NCBI GenBank assembly: GCA_903813345.2
Contig: CAIIXF020000003.1
Location: forward strand, 9,192,218-9,256,217
Source: Owenia fusiformis
Taxonomy: Eukaryota > Annelida > Polychaeta > Sabellida > Oweniidae
Direction: 5' to 3'
DNA length: 64,000 nt
Each line of letters opens with the position of its first letter. The stretch's first letter is position 1. This document shows, one piece after another, positions 43,410 through 53,225 of the stretch. A program made the position numbers and the translations under genes. The notes under the pieces were generated by a model. It was not told the origin of the DNA, did not search any database, and saw only the letters and a list, made by a program, of their open reading frames with translations.

Positions 43410-43568
43410 CAGGTTTAACACAGCCACATTTCTTCAAGTCAAACACTTCACCATATGGGCATTGTTTACTTTCTATATCTCCATCAGGTAAAACTTTGCA
43501 TTGATAGTGCCTTCCACCAACTGGCCAATACAATTTCCCGTATTTACAACACTTGCCATAAGGACACC
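43410..43568 (-). CDS. Eight-Cys domain exon A (phase 1-1)
   Basis: A 159-base exon with acceptor TTTCATTTTCAG and donor GTAAAT. It encodes CPYGKCCKYGKLYWPVGGRH, YQCKVLPDG, then QCPYGEVFDLKKCGCVKPG. It is a clear sister of exon B (41557-41715). It is the most 5' exon of this minus-strand gene that I can find; no signal-peptide exon is recognised upstream to 44990. Confidence 0.72.
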
Positions 43569-43848
43569 CTGAAAATGAAATAAAAAAAACATCGTTGACT
43601 ACATTTCACCACCAAATTGGCACTAGATATTCTAATCTCCACGCTCAAACCGTAGTCTAATGGCGCCAAGACATGGTATTGGTTATTAAAAAACATGCAC
43701 AGTTTACGAGCTACTAACTACATAGGCTATCGGCGATAGAAATCATTTTTAAATAAAGATGGCATGGTAATCGATCTGTGTTTATCTATGTTTCTCATAC
43801 TGGATTCTGGTGGTGCTATCATCTTTATATCGGTCCAGAACCTATGGA

Positions 43849-44263
43849 AATATCCAAACTAAAATATATTTTGACACTGGTCGATGATCATTGAATTCCC
43901 CCTGCCCTAATTGTTGCACCTATAAAGGGGCAACAAGGACTGTAGAGAAAAATTCTTAAAGTGCTTAACATCTTCTTTGACATACCTATTTTCCTAAAAC
44001 ATATGGATAAACTATCAATGTCAGCGTTAAGAAGTTTAAATTCAGTTCAAAGCTTCTATAAAAGGAGTCCCACTTATAAATTTTTAAGATCAATCATGTT
44101 TCAAGAGGAATGTCAGCTAAAATGATATTCATCCAGAGGGTTTCTTTGAAGATAATAAAAATATATGTTAAACTTGATGAAATATCCAAACTTAAATATA
44201 TTTTGACGCTGGTCGATGATCGTTAAATGCCCCCCCCCCCCCCTGCACCAATTGTTGCACCTT
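43849..44263. repeat. Direct repeat pair (about 80 bp, 332 apart)
   Basis: Bases 43847-43922 and 44179-44263 share GAAATATCCAAACT, TATATTTTGAC, CTGGTCGATGATC and ATTGTTGCACCT. Both contain a C-rich run, expanded to about 13 C in the second copy. The rest of 43569-44990 shows no exon. Confidence 0.7.
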
Positions 44264-44992
44264 CAAATCAGAGATGCCCAAGATAAAATTAAATGACAAT
44301 TGTTTACTTAACTTATTGTTTTTCCAGATGCATAGTAAACGACAGGTCTCGATGGGGACGTTGTACAACGCAATACATGGAATAACAAGATGCAGGCTGG
44401 ACGATATATCAAACCAATTGTGGTCGGTTATCCTAACAATACTGTATTAAGAGAGAATATACCCTTCCTTTTGATATATCAAAAAAATGTTGATATATTG
44501 GCTAAATTGATGATTACATTGGTTGTAAGGATATTGTGGATGTTTATCCATGCAAAACATGATTGACTTATTGGTAATTTCAAAAATACAACCTATGACA
44601 TGATCTAGCTAATGTATCAAAATTTCTCTGATTTACCAAAAGGTGGCAGGATTTATCGGAACTATCTATTATTAAAAATCTACCTTTCCAAAACATCGAT
44701 ACACCGTCTAAGGTGTGCATGATGCTGTCCAATGTGTATTATATTGTAAACTATTCAAAAAATATCTAGTTATTACAATATCAAACAATTTTTAGTAGAA
44801 GTTTTGAATAGTTAGCTTTTTTCTAAAACACAAGTCAAAGTTGAAGAAAAGAAATGTATTTGGAATTATTATTTGATAACATAATCAAATTGTAAATGCC
44901 TACACAAGGTATACATAAAATGTATACGGGGTGGGGGCAATGCCCAAGTTTAAAGATGAATTTCAGATGATATATTAAAATCATTCCATGTA

Positions 44993-45490
44993 CAGGATGA
45001 CCCCAAAAAAATGCAACCCTCCATTTCTTCAATATGTGATCAATGTTGGATCAATTTGGCATCGTTTTAATAATCAAGAACATACAAGGACAGTGGTTCC
45101 AGAATGATGGAGCTACTCCTCACACTTCTAATGATAGCATAGCCTGGCTCACTAGTCATTTCTATGAGAAGATTATCTCTCCTAGGACGGAGAACCTATG
45201 GTCCTCCCACAATCCTGATCTCAATGCCCCTGACTTCTATCTATGGGGTTATTTGAACAGTTAAATGATAATGTGTATGAAAATAACCCTACCACAATTG
45301 CAGAACTCTCACCAGAAACGGCTGCAAAATTTTGAGCCTTACCCATGGGGAAGAATGCATCCGTGTTATGAACAGTTTTGCTTGAACACTCCAAGTTTGT
45401 TTTCAGCGAAATTGACGACATATGGAGCATATTTTGAAACAACCATAACTCTATCAATAGATTCAGAAGCTTTAATTATCATATTATTTG
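44993..45490 (+). mobile_element. Mariner-like transposase remnant with one terminus
   Basis: After TA at 44991 the sequence begins CAGGATGACCCCAAAAAAAT, a mariner-style terminus. At 45090-45262 it reads WFQNDGATPHTSNDSIAWL and then PDLNAPDFYLWGYL, parts of the catalytic core of mariner-type transposases (the Asp of NDGATPHT and the Asp of APDFYLWG). The frame then breaks, with remnants to about 45490. The N-terminal half and the right TIR are missing. Confidence 0.8.
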
Positions 45491-45499
45491 TTCTAATCT

Positions 45500-46440
45500 A
45501 ACTTATCAGGTTCATCATGAATTGTTTTAGTTCACATTGCATATAAAACAGTATAATTGTAACTCTTTATAAATCAAATGTAAATACATATATACAAAAT
45601 AAAAGTATGTGTAACAATTACATATTATGCATTTAATACCACTTCTTCGATAATTTTATTGTCATCAATATTCGATACATGTATTAATCGGAGATGTTGG
45701 TGGGTTTACTGACCGATTGAGCGTCAATGAAACCAAAGAAATGGGAAAAAACCGAAGTGCAAAGCTAATTTCGGCGTTTTTCCAAACATTTCAAAATACA
45801 TGCTGAGATATCTGCCTTTACCATTGTAATGGTTTCCGGTGTGTTGTATGCGGGTTAAGGAACAAATGTTATTAATGACCTGTTTTCTGTTGAGTTATGC
45901 CATGATTTGAAACCATGCGATTGGACAAGCTAAAAGTAAAATGTATGTCATGCGCATTGGTATACGGCTATTTTGCAGGTGCAGGGAAAAAATCAACTTG
46001 TTAATTCTTGTGAAAAGATTTTATCCCCCTTCATCAAGAGGCAAAGATGTTTTTATATTTTCCTTTTTAAGTTCTGCCCTGCGTTATCAAGGTTTTTGAG
46101 TTGTTGGCATCCACCTTTTGACATTCTTCATAAAACATACATAATATACGTACGATCGTCAAATTTATTTGCAGAAAAATGTCATATTGGCATTTACACG
46201 ACTTTATTTAGAAGACTTTATTGATCCTTTTTAAAACAGGTCGTCATCTCAATATGTCGTCTTACTGCTTGATCACCATATACATGATATCCAAATAAAG
46301 TGTAAGTATTATGGTTTTGAGAATCTTATCATTTATAGAATTGATACCACGCACGATCAAGTGTATATATTCGTTATCAACGATATCGTCGAACAAACGA
46401 AGTACTATGAAGTAGTTCAAATGGACCTCGTCTAGGAGTA
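45500..46440 (+). promoter_or_regulatory. Upstream region of the glycosyltransferase gene with a TATA-like box
   Basis: No gene recognised. TATATAT at 46363-46369 lies about 80 bases before the start ATG, at a distance that would allow a short 5' UTR. It is the only promoter-like word I would point to, and AT-richness makes chance matches easy. Confidence 0.25.
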
Positions 46441-46446
46441 AACAAA

Positions 46447-47529
46447 ATGTTTCTTAATCGTAAGCCGAAATGTGCAGTACTTCAATGTGTACTCATACTC
46501 ACGAGTATACTATTTCTTGGATTCGTTCTAATCAAATCGCAGTTCAATCTTGCCTTGACGGATAAAAACATTCCGGCAAAGGATAAGATTGAATTTGAAA
46601 ATAACGGACGCCATTTGTACAAAAGAAGTGGACTTAGATTTAACTTTGAAACAAATAACTTGGACCTGAGGATAATAGTGATAACCTATAATCGTCCCAT
46701 GTCACTGCTTCGATGCCTTAACTCTCTAAATGACGCTGATTATGTTGGTCATCGGGTCAAGTTAGATATATTCATAGACCGATCGTCGAAATCTAAAAAA
46801 GTTGACCAAGAAACATATTCGATTGCGAAGGCGTTTTCCTTTTTGCATGGCGAGAAGACGGTGAATGTTCACAAAAAGAACGTTGGGTTGTATGGACAGT
46901 GGCTGGACACATGGCGACCAACAGAAGACAATAAAGAGATTGCGATTATATTGGAGGACGATATGACGGTCAGTCCATACTTCTATAAATGGCTCCGAGC
47001 TGCGCATGCGCACTATGATACAAGGGCTGATGTGAGCGGTTATGCTCTTGCTAACGTTTATCAACTAGCAGCAGCGCCAGGTGGCATTGTCGTTCCTCTC
47101 AATTACACAGCATATATGTATACCGTCCTTGGATCATGGGGATTTTCACCCCACAGGAACAGGTGGCAAGAATTCCTTGTGTGGTATGATTCAGCGTCTA
47201 CCAACGCATCCTTTAACCCATACGTGGAAGGCATTCGTCACACGGAATGGTATAAATCGTTTCAGAAGACTAACTCCGAAGGATCGATGTGGGAAATGTG
47301 GCATATTTATTTCAGCCATATACACAAGTTATATTGCGTATTCCCAAATTTACCCGATCGTTACATGTTCGGCCGAAACCACCAAGAGCCAGGACTACAC
47401 TATTCAGGCAACGTTAAAGTCGATCAACTTGACAAACTTGTTTCAAAATCTAACTGGAACCCCGATATTTTGAAAATGCCCAAGAATGCAATCAAAGTAG
47501 ATTATTATGGTCGCATATCATTCGGATAA
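46447..47529 (+). CDS. GT-A-fold glycosyltransferase, type II membrane protein
   Basis: A single-exon 360-residue protein starting at ATG in AACAAAATG. A short basic cytosolic tail is followed by one membrane anchor (about residues 11-29), a stem, and a catalytic domain from about 73: LRIIVITYNRPMSLLRCLNS (GT2/GT13-like nucleotide-sugar-binding start), LDIFID, NVGLYGQW, then ILEDDMTVSPYFYKW with the metal-binding EDD at 170-172. Later motifs are LGSWGFSPHRNRW and MFGRNHQEPGLHYSGNV. The enzyme should add a sugar in the Golgi lumen; donor and acceptor are unknown. It is unrelated in sequence to the GT77-like genes nearby. No frameshift or stop. Length fits a complete small Golgi transferase. 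Confidence 0.88.
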   Translation: MFLNRKPKCAVLQCVLILTSILFLGFVLIKSQFNLALTDKNIPAKDKIEFENNGRHLYKRSGLRFNFETNNLDLRIIVITYNRPMSLLRCLNSLNDADYVGHRVKLDIFIDRSSKSKKVDQETYSIAKAFSFLHGEKTVNVHKKNVGLYGQWLDTWRPTEDNKEIAIILEDDMTVSPYFYKWLRAAHAHYDTRADVSGYALANVYQLAAAPGGIVVPLNYTAYMYTVLGSWGFSPHRNRWQEFLVWYDSASTNASFNPYVEGIRHTEWYKSFQKTNSEGSMWEMWHIYFSHIHKLYCVFPNLPDRYMFGRNHQEPGLHYSGNVKVDQLDKLVSKSNWNPDILKMPKNAIKVDYYGRISFG

Positions 47530-47793
47530 TCACACCCTTACATTTTGCCGTTTGAGAAACTATTTTTCCGCTTCTAACCTCCTATTCCATGATTCAATTT
47601 TAAGGTTATATTATGTCGGGGGATAGGTATGGAGCAACACCTTCCCTAAGGATTCTCTCTAACTCTTCAATCCCCCGAAGCAAAAATAACCTCATTTGAG
47701 TATGACAGTTCACTTACCGATGGTTCAACCACTGGATTATTGTCAGTTAAAAGCAATTGTATTCATCACGTTTATGATGATTTTCTATGTTAA

Positions 47794-47799
47794 AATAAA
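47794..47799 (+). terminator. Candidate poly(A) signal
   Basis: AATAAA lies 265 bases after the glycosyltransferase stop. A 100-codon frame overlapping it (47702-48001) has two hydrophobic stretches but no recognised family; I take it as 3' UTR or spacer. Confidence 0.4.
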
Positions 47800-48041
47800 G
47801 CCACGTTTCTGGTATAACGATAGCAGAAAATTTAAGTGGTTAAAACTGTATATGGTGGCTTTAAATACTATATTTTATTTCATCGCTTGGACGTGCGTAT
47901 GCAGAAGTACCCTTTCGGAAAGCATCGGACGGATTCGGAAGCTGTTGACGTTCCTAATCGCAAGAATTGACAGATTACCCGATTCAAAAGGCTGCGTTTA
48001 GTGGATTCCACTTGGTGAAATCGATAAAATAATATATAATT

Positions 48042-48668
48042 TATGAAGCTGTAGTGTTCTGGGTACTTGCGCTCTTTGATAGGCAAAAGTTAAGAGAAAC
48101 ACAACTAAGTAGGTTTGTTGTTTGCTATATAATATGATGGCGTAATTTTATTATAAATTATATAATATTACATAACAATACTTTTGCCGATAGGGCTAAC
48201 AACCAAGGGCGGTGGAGGGGAATGGGTGGCTTGAAATTTAAATGTGTAATAAAAAGTTTAATAAATATCGTATAGAGAATACAAATATAATGTAATGTCA
48301 TGCAAGAAGAATATCTTCGATGCTGTTTGTATTCACAAATAAATGTAACGAATGAAGATGGTATAACCGGTGGTACCAAATAACTGACGTTTAAAACCTA
48401 GAAGTCACACGATTGGTCAGAATTAATGACTGGTGTCCGACGACAATAACACGTCGTCCCCTCAAACTCACTTCACAAAACTTTTAATTGCATTAAATTT
48501 AATCTATGACGCTGTAGTGTTCTGGGTACTTGCGCTCTTTGATAGGCAAAAGTTAAGAGAAACACAACTAAGTAGGTTTGTTGTTGGCTATACAATATGA
48601 TGACGTAATTTTATTATAAATTACATAATGTTACATAACAATACTTTTGCCGATAGGGCTAACAACCG
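48042..48668. repeat. Direct repeat pair of about 163 bp, 463 apart
   Basis: Bases 48042-48204 and 48505-48668 are nearly identical: both start at GCTGTAGTGTTCTGGGTACT and end at CCGATAGGGCTAACAACC. The spacer is unique. This may be two copies of a small element or the LTR-like ends of a short one. Confidence 0.8.
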
Positions 48669-50522
48669 CCAATAGCTGACTACGGCAGCTAGCCCATTAA
48701 ATTTAATATGTTTTATTTTCGGATATTTGGTTAAAAATGTGCATAATAATACAGTATTTCCATTCAGTATTGTAATTTTTATACTATATGAAGGAAAAAT
48801 ATAATCAGCATAATATACCATATTATATAGAAATTAATATTATATCATTAGAAATAAGTGAGATCCAAATGTATTATTTGTACATATACAAATTTCCCAA
48901 ATCCAATTATCTCAATAAGAAAATGTAGCAGGATGTATTTTTCCCGGTGAAATACTCTTTAGAATTATTTGCGCCAATTAATATTTATTCAGCCTTTCCA
49001 TATTACTATTTGGTCACATTTATTAATCCAAAATGATGATTGCAATATATTTAGAATTATTTCTATTCTGGAAAATATTATTCTCTCGTATTTTCCAATC
49101 CAAACATATTACAATGTTTTATTTGGGTTCTCAAAAATATCATACGCGATTATTCTCGTCCAACTTGATGTACAATAAAACTGGTTAGTTACTTATCCAA
49201 ACAAAACAAAGAATGCACAGCATGGCTGTAAAAAAGGATTAATCGTCATACTAGCCTGCCCATCTCTATTCATTACAAATGCCAAACATCTTTCGTTTTG
49301 ATTGTTCTAATTCTATTTGAAAAATATTTATAAAAGCACATTTAAGAAAGAAAGGAATTTAACTTGATTTTAATTTATTTATGTTAATAGGTAATTATCT
49401 GTTGATCTTCAATATTAATCATAAGTATTTAAACCTAAACAAAAGGTCGAATAAATTTGAATATAAGTAATAGACTCTTTGTGAAATAAGTCAGTATGTC
49501 TTCACTATGTGTATATTGCATTTGGTAAACTACCGAATCTTGCACCTTTTGTAATATATTTGGAATGGAAAAAATAACGCCCTCCCCCTCCCTCTCCTTT
49601 GCTACCGGTCTGTATCAGATTCCGCTAAATATTAACAGTTCTCAGTCATGACTGGTTTTATGTGGTTGGCGAAGTAAATACGGGAAGTTGTTTGTACCTA
49701 TGTAAGAGGGGCCTTTAAATGTTTCCTGGTGTAAACGTAATGTGAAAAAGAAACAGTGGAGTAACAATATGAGGAAAATCCCTTGATTATAAACTAGAAA
49801 ATTAACTTTCGATTAAATCCGAAATTTAACACAATGTGTTTAATAGCGCGAATGGCATTTTACAATAAAATAAATATGAAAAACTTAATTTGCAAATAAC
49901 ATTTTGGTGAAAATTAGAACCATTGACTGTAGGAAATTAATCCATTAACTCTAACGAACAGATTAGTTATCATTGTTAACGAAACTCATTTCATAGAAAT
50001 TGAATAATTGGGGTTTAAAGTTCTACTTACTATATTGCTCTGATACATCAATATGTTATTTACATTAGTTTGCTCTACCATTCATCAATTTGCTCAAAGC
50101 ATTTAAAGTGTAAAAAATACCTAGGGTCACAATGGATAATTTTGACCCCAAATCACATAGCAGTGCTCAGTTTGGTGAAAACCTGTATGATTTTGAAAGA
50201 AATTTGGCAAGGGGAGGGGTATTAACTCGAACTCGATGTGAGGAGGCCTTTAGACTATGTTTGAAAGGAAGGATTGGGAGGCTCATACTGCAGTTTTCTA
50301 AAAACTTGTACCATTAAAAGTTAAATAAAAAAATACCTCCCTGTCGGTATTTATTTATTTATTTTTTTATTTTGAATTACACTTTTATAGCAGTGGCATA
50401 CTAATATTAGGTGCACCTAAGTCAAATATCCATTAAAAATGATTAAATCTTTAGTTAAAACTCTTTTTGATCATCTTTTGAATTAGTCTAGAATAGGTAT
50501 GTATAAAATCAAATGACATCTT
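48669..50522. other. Gene-less AT-rich stretch
   Basis: No exon, RNA or TIR structure recognised. A 61-codon frame at 50132-50317 shows no domain. Confidence 0.35.
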
Positions 50523-51345
50523 ACATTTTGACGAGCACCTTAAGCATGGTTATCAAATGAAAGGTAAAGGGTTTCTATATTGATACTGAGATTTGCCAAG
50601 ATGAAAAAGGTGTCGAAGTGACTTTTTGGGTAAAAATGTGTTTTTTGCAAAAAAAGTTAAATTAATAAAAAATATTTTTGAAAACTGATTATATAAAATA
50701 CAGTCTAGTTGACTCTCAAATGTCAAAATATACCATGTTTAATCAACTTAGGGGGGGGGGGGGGGTTGGGACCTTGATAGTTTTTTCTTTGGGATTTGCA
50801 TGCAATATCGACTAGAACGATTGCGTTCAAAATATGATGACACATTTTGACGAGCAAAAGTAAAGGGTTCCTTTATTGATACTGAGATTGCCAAGATGAA
50901 ATAGGTGTCAAAATGAGTTTTTGGGTAAAAATGCGTTTTTGCAACAACAAAAAATAAATTGATAAAAAAATATTTTTGAAAGTTTATTTTATAAAATACA
51001 GTGTAGGAGACTCTCAAAAGTCAAAATATACCATGTTTAATCAACTAGGGGGATTTTGGGAGCTTAATAATCTTTTCTTTGTGATTTGCATGCAATATCG
51101 ACTAAAACGAGTGTGTTCAAAACATGATGACACCATTAACATATTTTGACGAGCAGCTTGATCATGGTATATAATTGAAAGGTAAAGGGTCCCTTTGTTG
51201 ATACTGAGATTTGCCAAGATGAAATAGGTGTCGGAGTAAGTTTTTGGGTAAAAAATGTGTTTTTTGAAAAATATAATTTTATGTTAAAAAGAACATTTTT
51301 AGAAAAAATATTATATGAAATACAGATATGAATATTTTAATGTAT
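50523..51345. repeat. Tandem repeat, 2.6 units of about 300-319 bp
   Basis: Units start at 50523, 50842 and 51141 with ACATTTTGACGAGCA (varied in the third). Each contains GGTAAAGGG, TTGATACTGAG, GCCAAGATGAAA and GGTGTC. The first unit holds a G run (about 13, near 50752). Confidence 0.85.
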
Positions 51346-51456
51346 CCTCTATTACAAGAAGATACGTGGTCGATGAAATTTCTAAAAATTGATCATAATT
51401 GGAAATCCTTTGATACAAAATTATCTTTAAAATACTTCTCTCATTCAGACTCTCAA

Positions 51457-51696
51457 TCAAATTATCACTAGCACTGAAAGCATCACCCTTAACAATCTTA
51501 ATTGTTGATTCAAATAGTATTTCCTTATCCTATTCATATAGTATATAGTATTCGATCTGTTATCATATTTGCACCCAGCAGTACATTTGATCCTAGACAC
51601 TTGGCTCATTGGCACTGACCAATAAGCTTTGCATTCCATTGTGCAGTGTATGTTTGGTATGAATGTAGAACTCATGATTAGTACAAGTACATTTGA
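51457..51696 (-). CDS. Candidate small secreted Cys-rich ORF or first exon
   Basis: A 79-codon frame from an ATG at 51696 begins MSNVLVLIMSSTFIPNIHC, which would serve as a signal peptide, followed by MECKAYWSVPM, IKC and AGCKYD with four Cys after the cleavage region. The rest is hydrophobic or basic and ends without a known domain. It could be the first exon of a secreted protein (splicing near the end of the Cys-rich part) or a chance frame. No homolog is recognised. Confidence 0.25.
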   Translation of the reverse strand, partial: SNVLVLIMSSTFIPNIHCTMECKAYWSVPMSQVSRIKCTAGCKYDNRSNTIYYMNRIRKYYLNQQLRLLRVMLSVLVII

Positions 51697-52260
51697 CATA
51701 TATTTTAATCTGATTTTCACCTTCATTTTCTATTTCATAATTATTCTCATTTATTTATTGACTGTAATTTCATTGGTACCATCCATTTTAAATATCAAGC
51801 ATGTTACGAAAACTCTATGTTACAGTCTTAGCACACAAGTCAAGATCAAGACCAAGTATCTCTTAGCTTTGTCCTTGCTAATTGCACTGTTGTGTGTCTA
51901 GCTCAGGCTATGTGTGAGAATATGTTTACTTAAGTAGAGGGGGAGGGTCACAGAGGCTTGAAGCTAGACTATTAAGACATAATACAACGTGACTTGATTA
52001 TGGGTTACTTATAGTATAATACAATAACCATTTGGTATATCAAATAAGCAGCCATGTACTTTTATGTGATAACAGACTTATAAATGGATGGATTTTTCAA
52101 TACACTGGCACATGCACATGTCCAGCATGAAACAATTGACACATTGACCACAGCTGTTTTGGCATTTATGTGGTGATCAACACTGGTTGTATTGATTGAA
52201 CTAGTTAAGAAATGAGGAATGCTATACTAATTAATCGTCTAATTAGTGCCTTTCGACACC
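51697..52260. other. Gene-less stretch
   Basis: Nothing recognised beyond short AT-rich frames. Confidence 0.3.
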
Positions 52261-52379
52261 TCGTTCACTTTGGCAAATCTCACAAATCGTTTGTAAGACA
52301 TAAAGGATTATTTTGATACAGGTCTCTAGGGTGCTCGCCAAAATGTAAGAACTCTCTCTTTCTAGAGGCTTTTATTTTG

Positions 52380-53225
52380 AAAATATTCTTGACTAAATGG
52401 TAAAAATTTAATTTGAAAAGATGAATCATCCCTGAAAATTTGAAATTGATCTACCAAACGGTTCACCTGGAAATGCGTAGACAAGACTTTACAGACAAGA
52501 TTTTAGCACGGAAAATCCAAAATGGCTGCCTTGACATTTACCCAGAATGCCAAAAAACTAATCAGCAGTAATCAGATCTAGATTTTCATACTAAGAATCA
52601 TCCCTGAACATTTGAAATTGATCTACGGTTCACCTGAAAATGCGTAGACAAGACTTTACAGACAAGATTTTAGGATGGAAAAATCAAAAATGGCCGACAA
52701 TAAAAAAGTGATTATGATTTTTTGCTGATTTCTTTTTACAAAATTATCACATATAACTACTGGTAACAATAACATGAGCTTTTACAACAAAGTTCACCTG
52801 AAAGTATTCATAAAGCTACTAAATAGTTAAAGTATGAAAACTCAGAAACACCATTCAATATGATACAAAGTATTATCGTGCGCTAACTATTCTTAAAACA
52901 TTCAAAATGGCTGACATGACTGAACTAACAGGTCCAAAACCTTTCCAAAATCAGATGTAGAATGAAGTGAGCTGAACAAGATGTTAAAGTTTTAAAAGCA
53001 ATTGTGAAGCCGTTTTTCTTAAAGTTTGCAGACAAGGATTTTAGCACGTGACTTCAAAATGGCCGACAGGAAGTAGGTATCGAGTTTTTTTTTGTTTTTT
53101 TTGGAGAAAACTGCCGGACGTACGGACGGACAGACAGATGGACAGACAGACGGACGCGCCTAGGCCGACAATATGGCACCACACTACCACATTTGTGTGG
53201 GCTTTCAAATAGATTGAAAGCCCAT
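52380..53225. repeat. Dispersed repeat with internal duplication, GGAC tract and end hairpin
   Basis: The block around 52430-52550 recurs at 52605-52700 (TTGAAATTGATCTAC, GCGTAGACAAGACTTTACAG, AAAATGGC). A CGGACGGACAGACAGA-type tract follows at 53118-53150. The block ends in an exact hairpin at 53198-53224: TGGGCTTTCAA, loop ATAGA, TTGAAAGCCCA. A relative (ACATTTACCCAGAATG and similar) lies at 62890-63150, within the other copy of the duplication. Confidence 0.6.

Noticed and set aside
47702-48001. 100-codon frame after the glycosyltransferase
   Set aside because: Overlaps a likely 3' UTR and poly(A) signal; hydrophobic stretches but no family.
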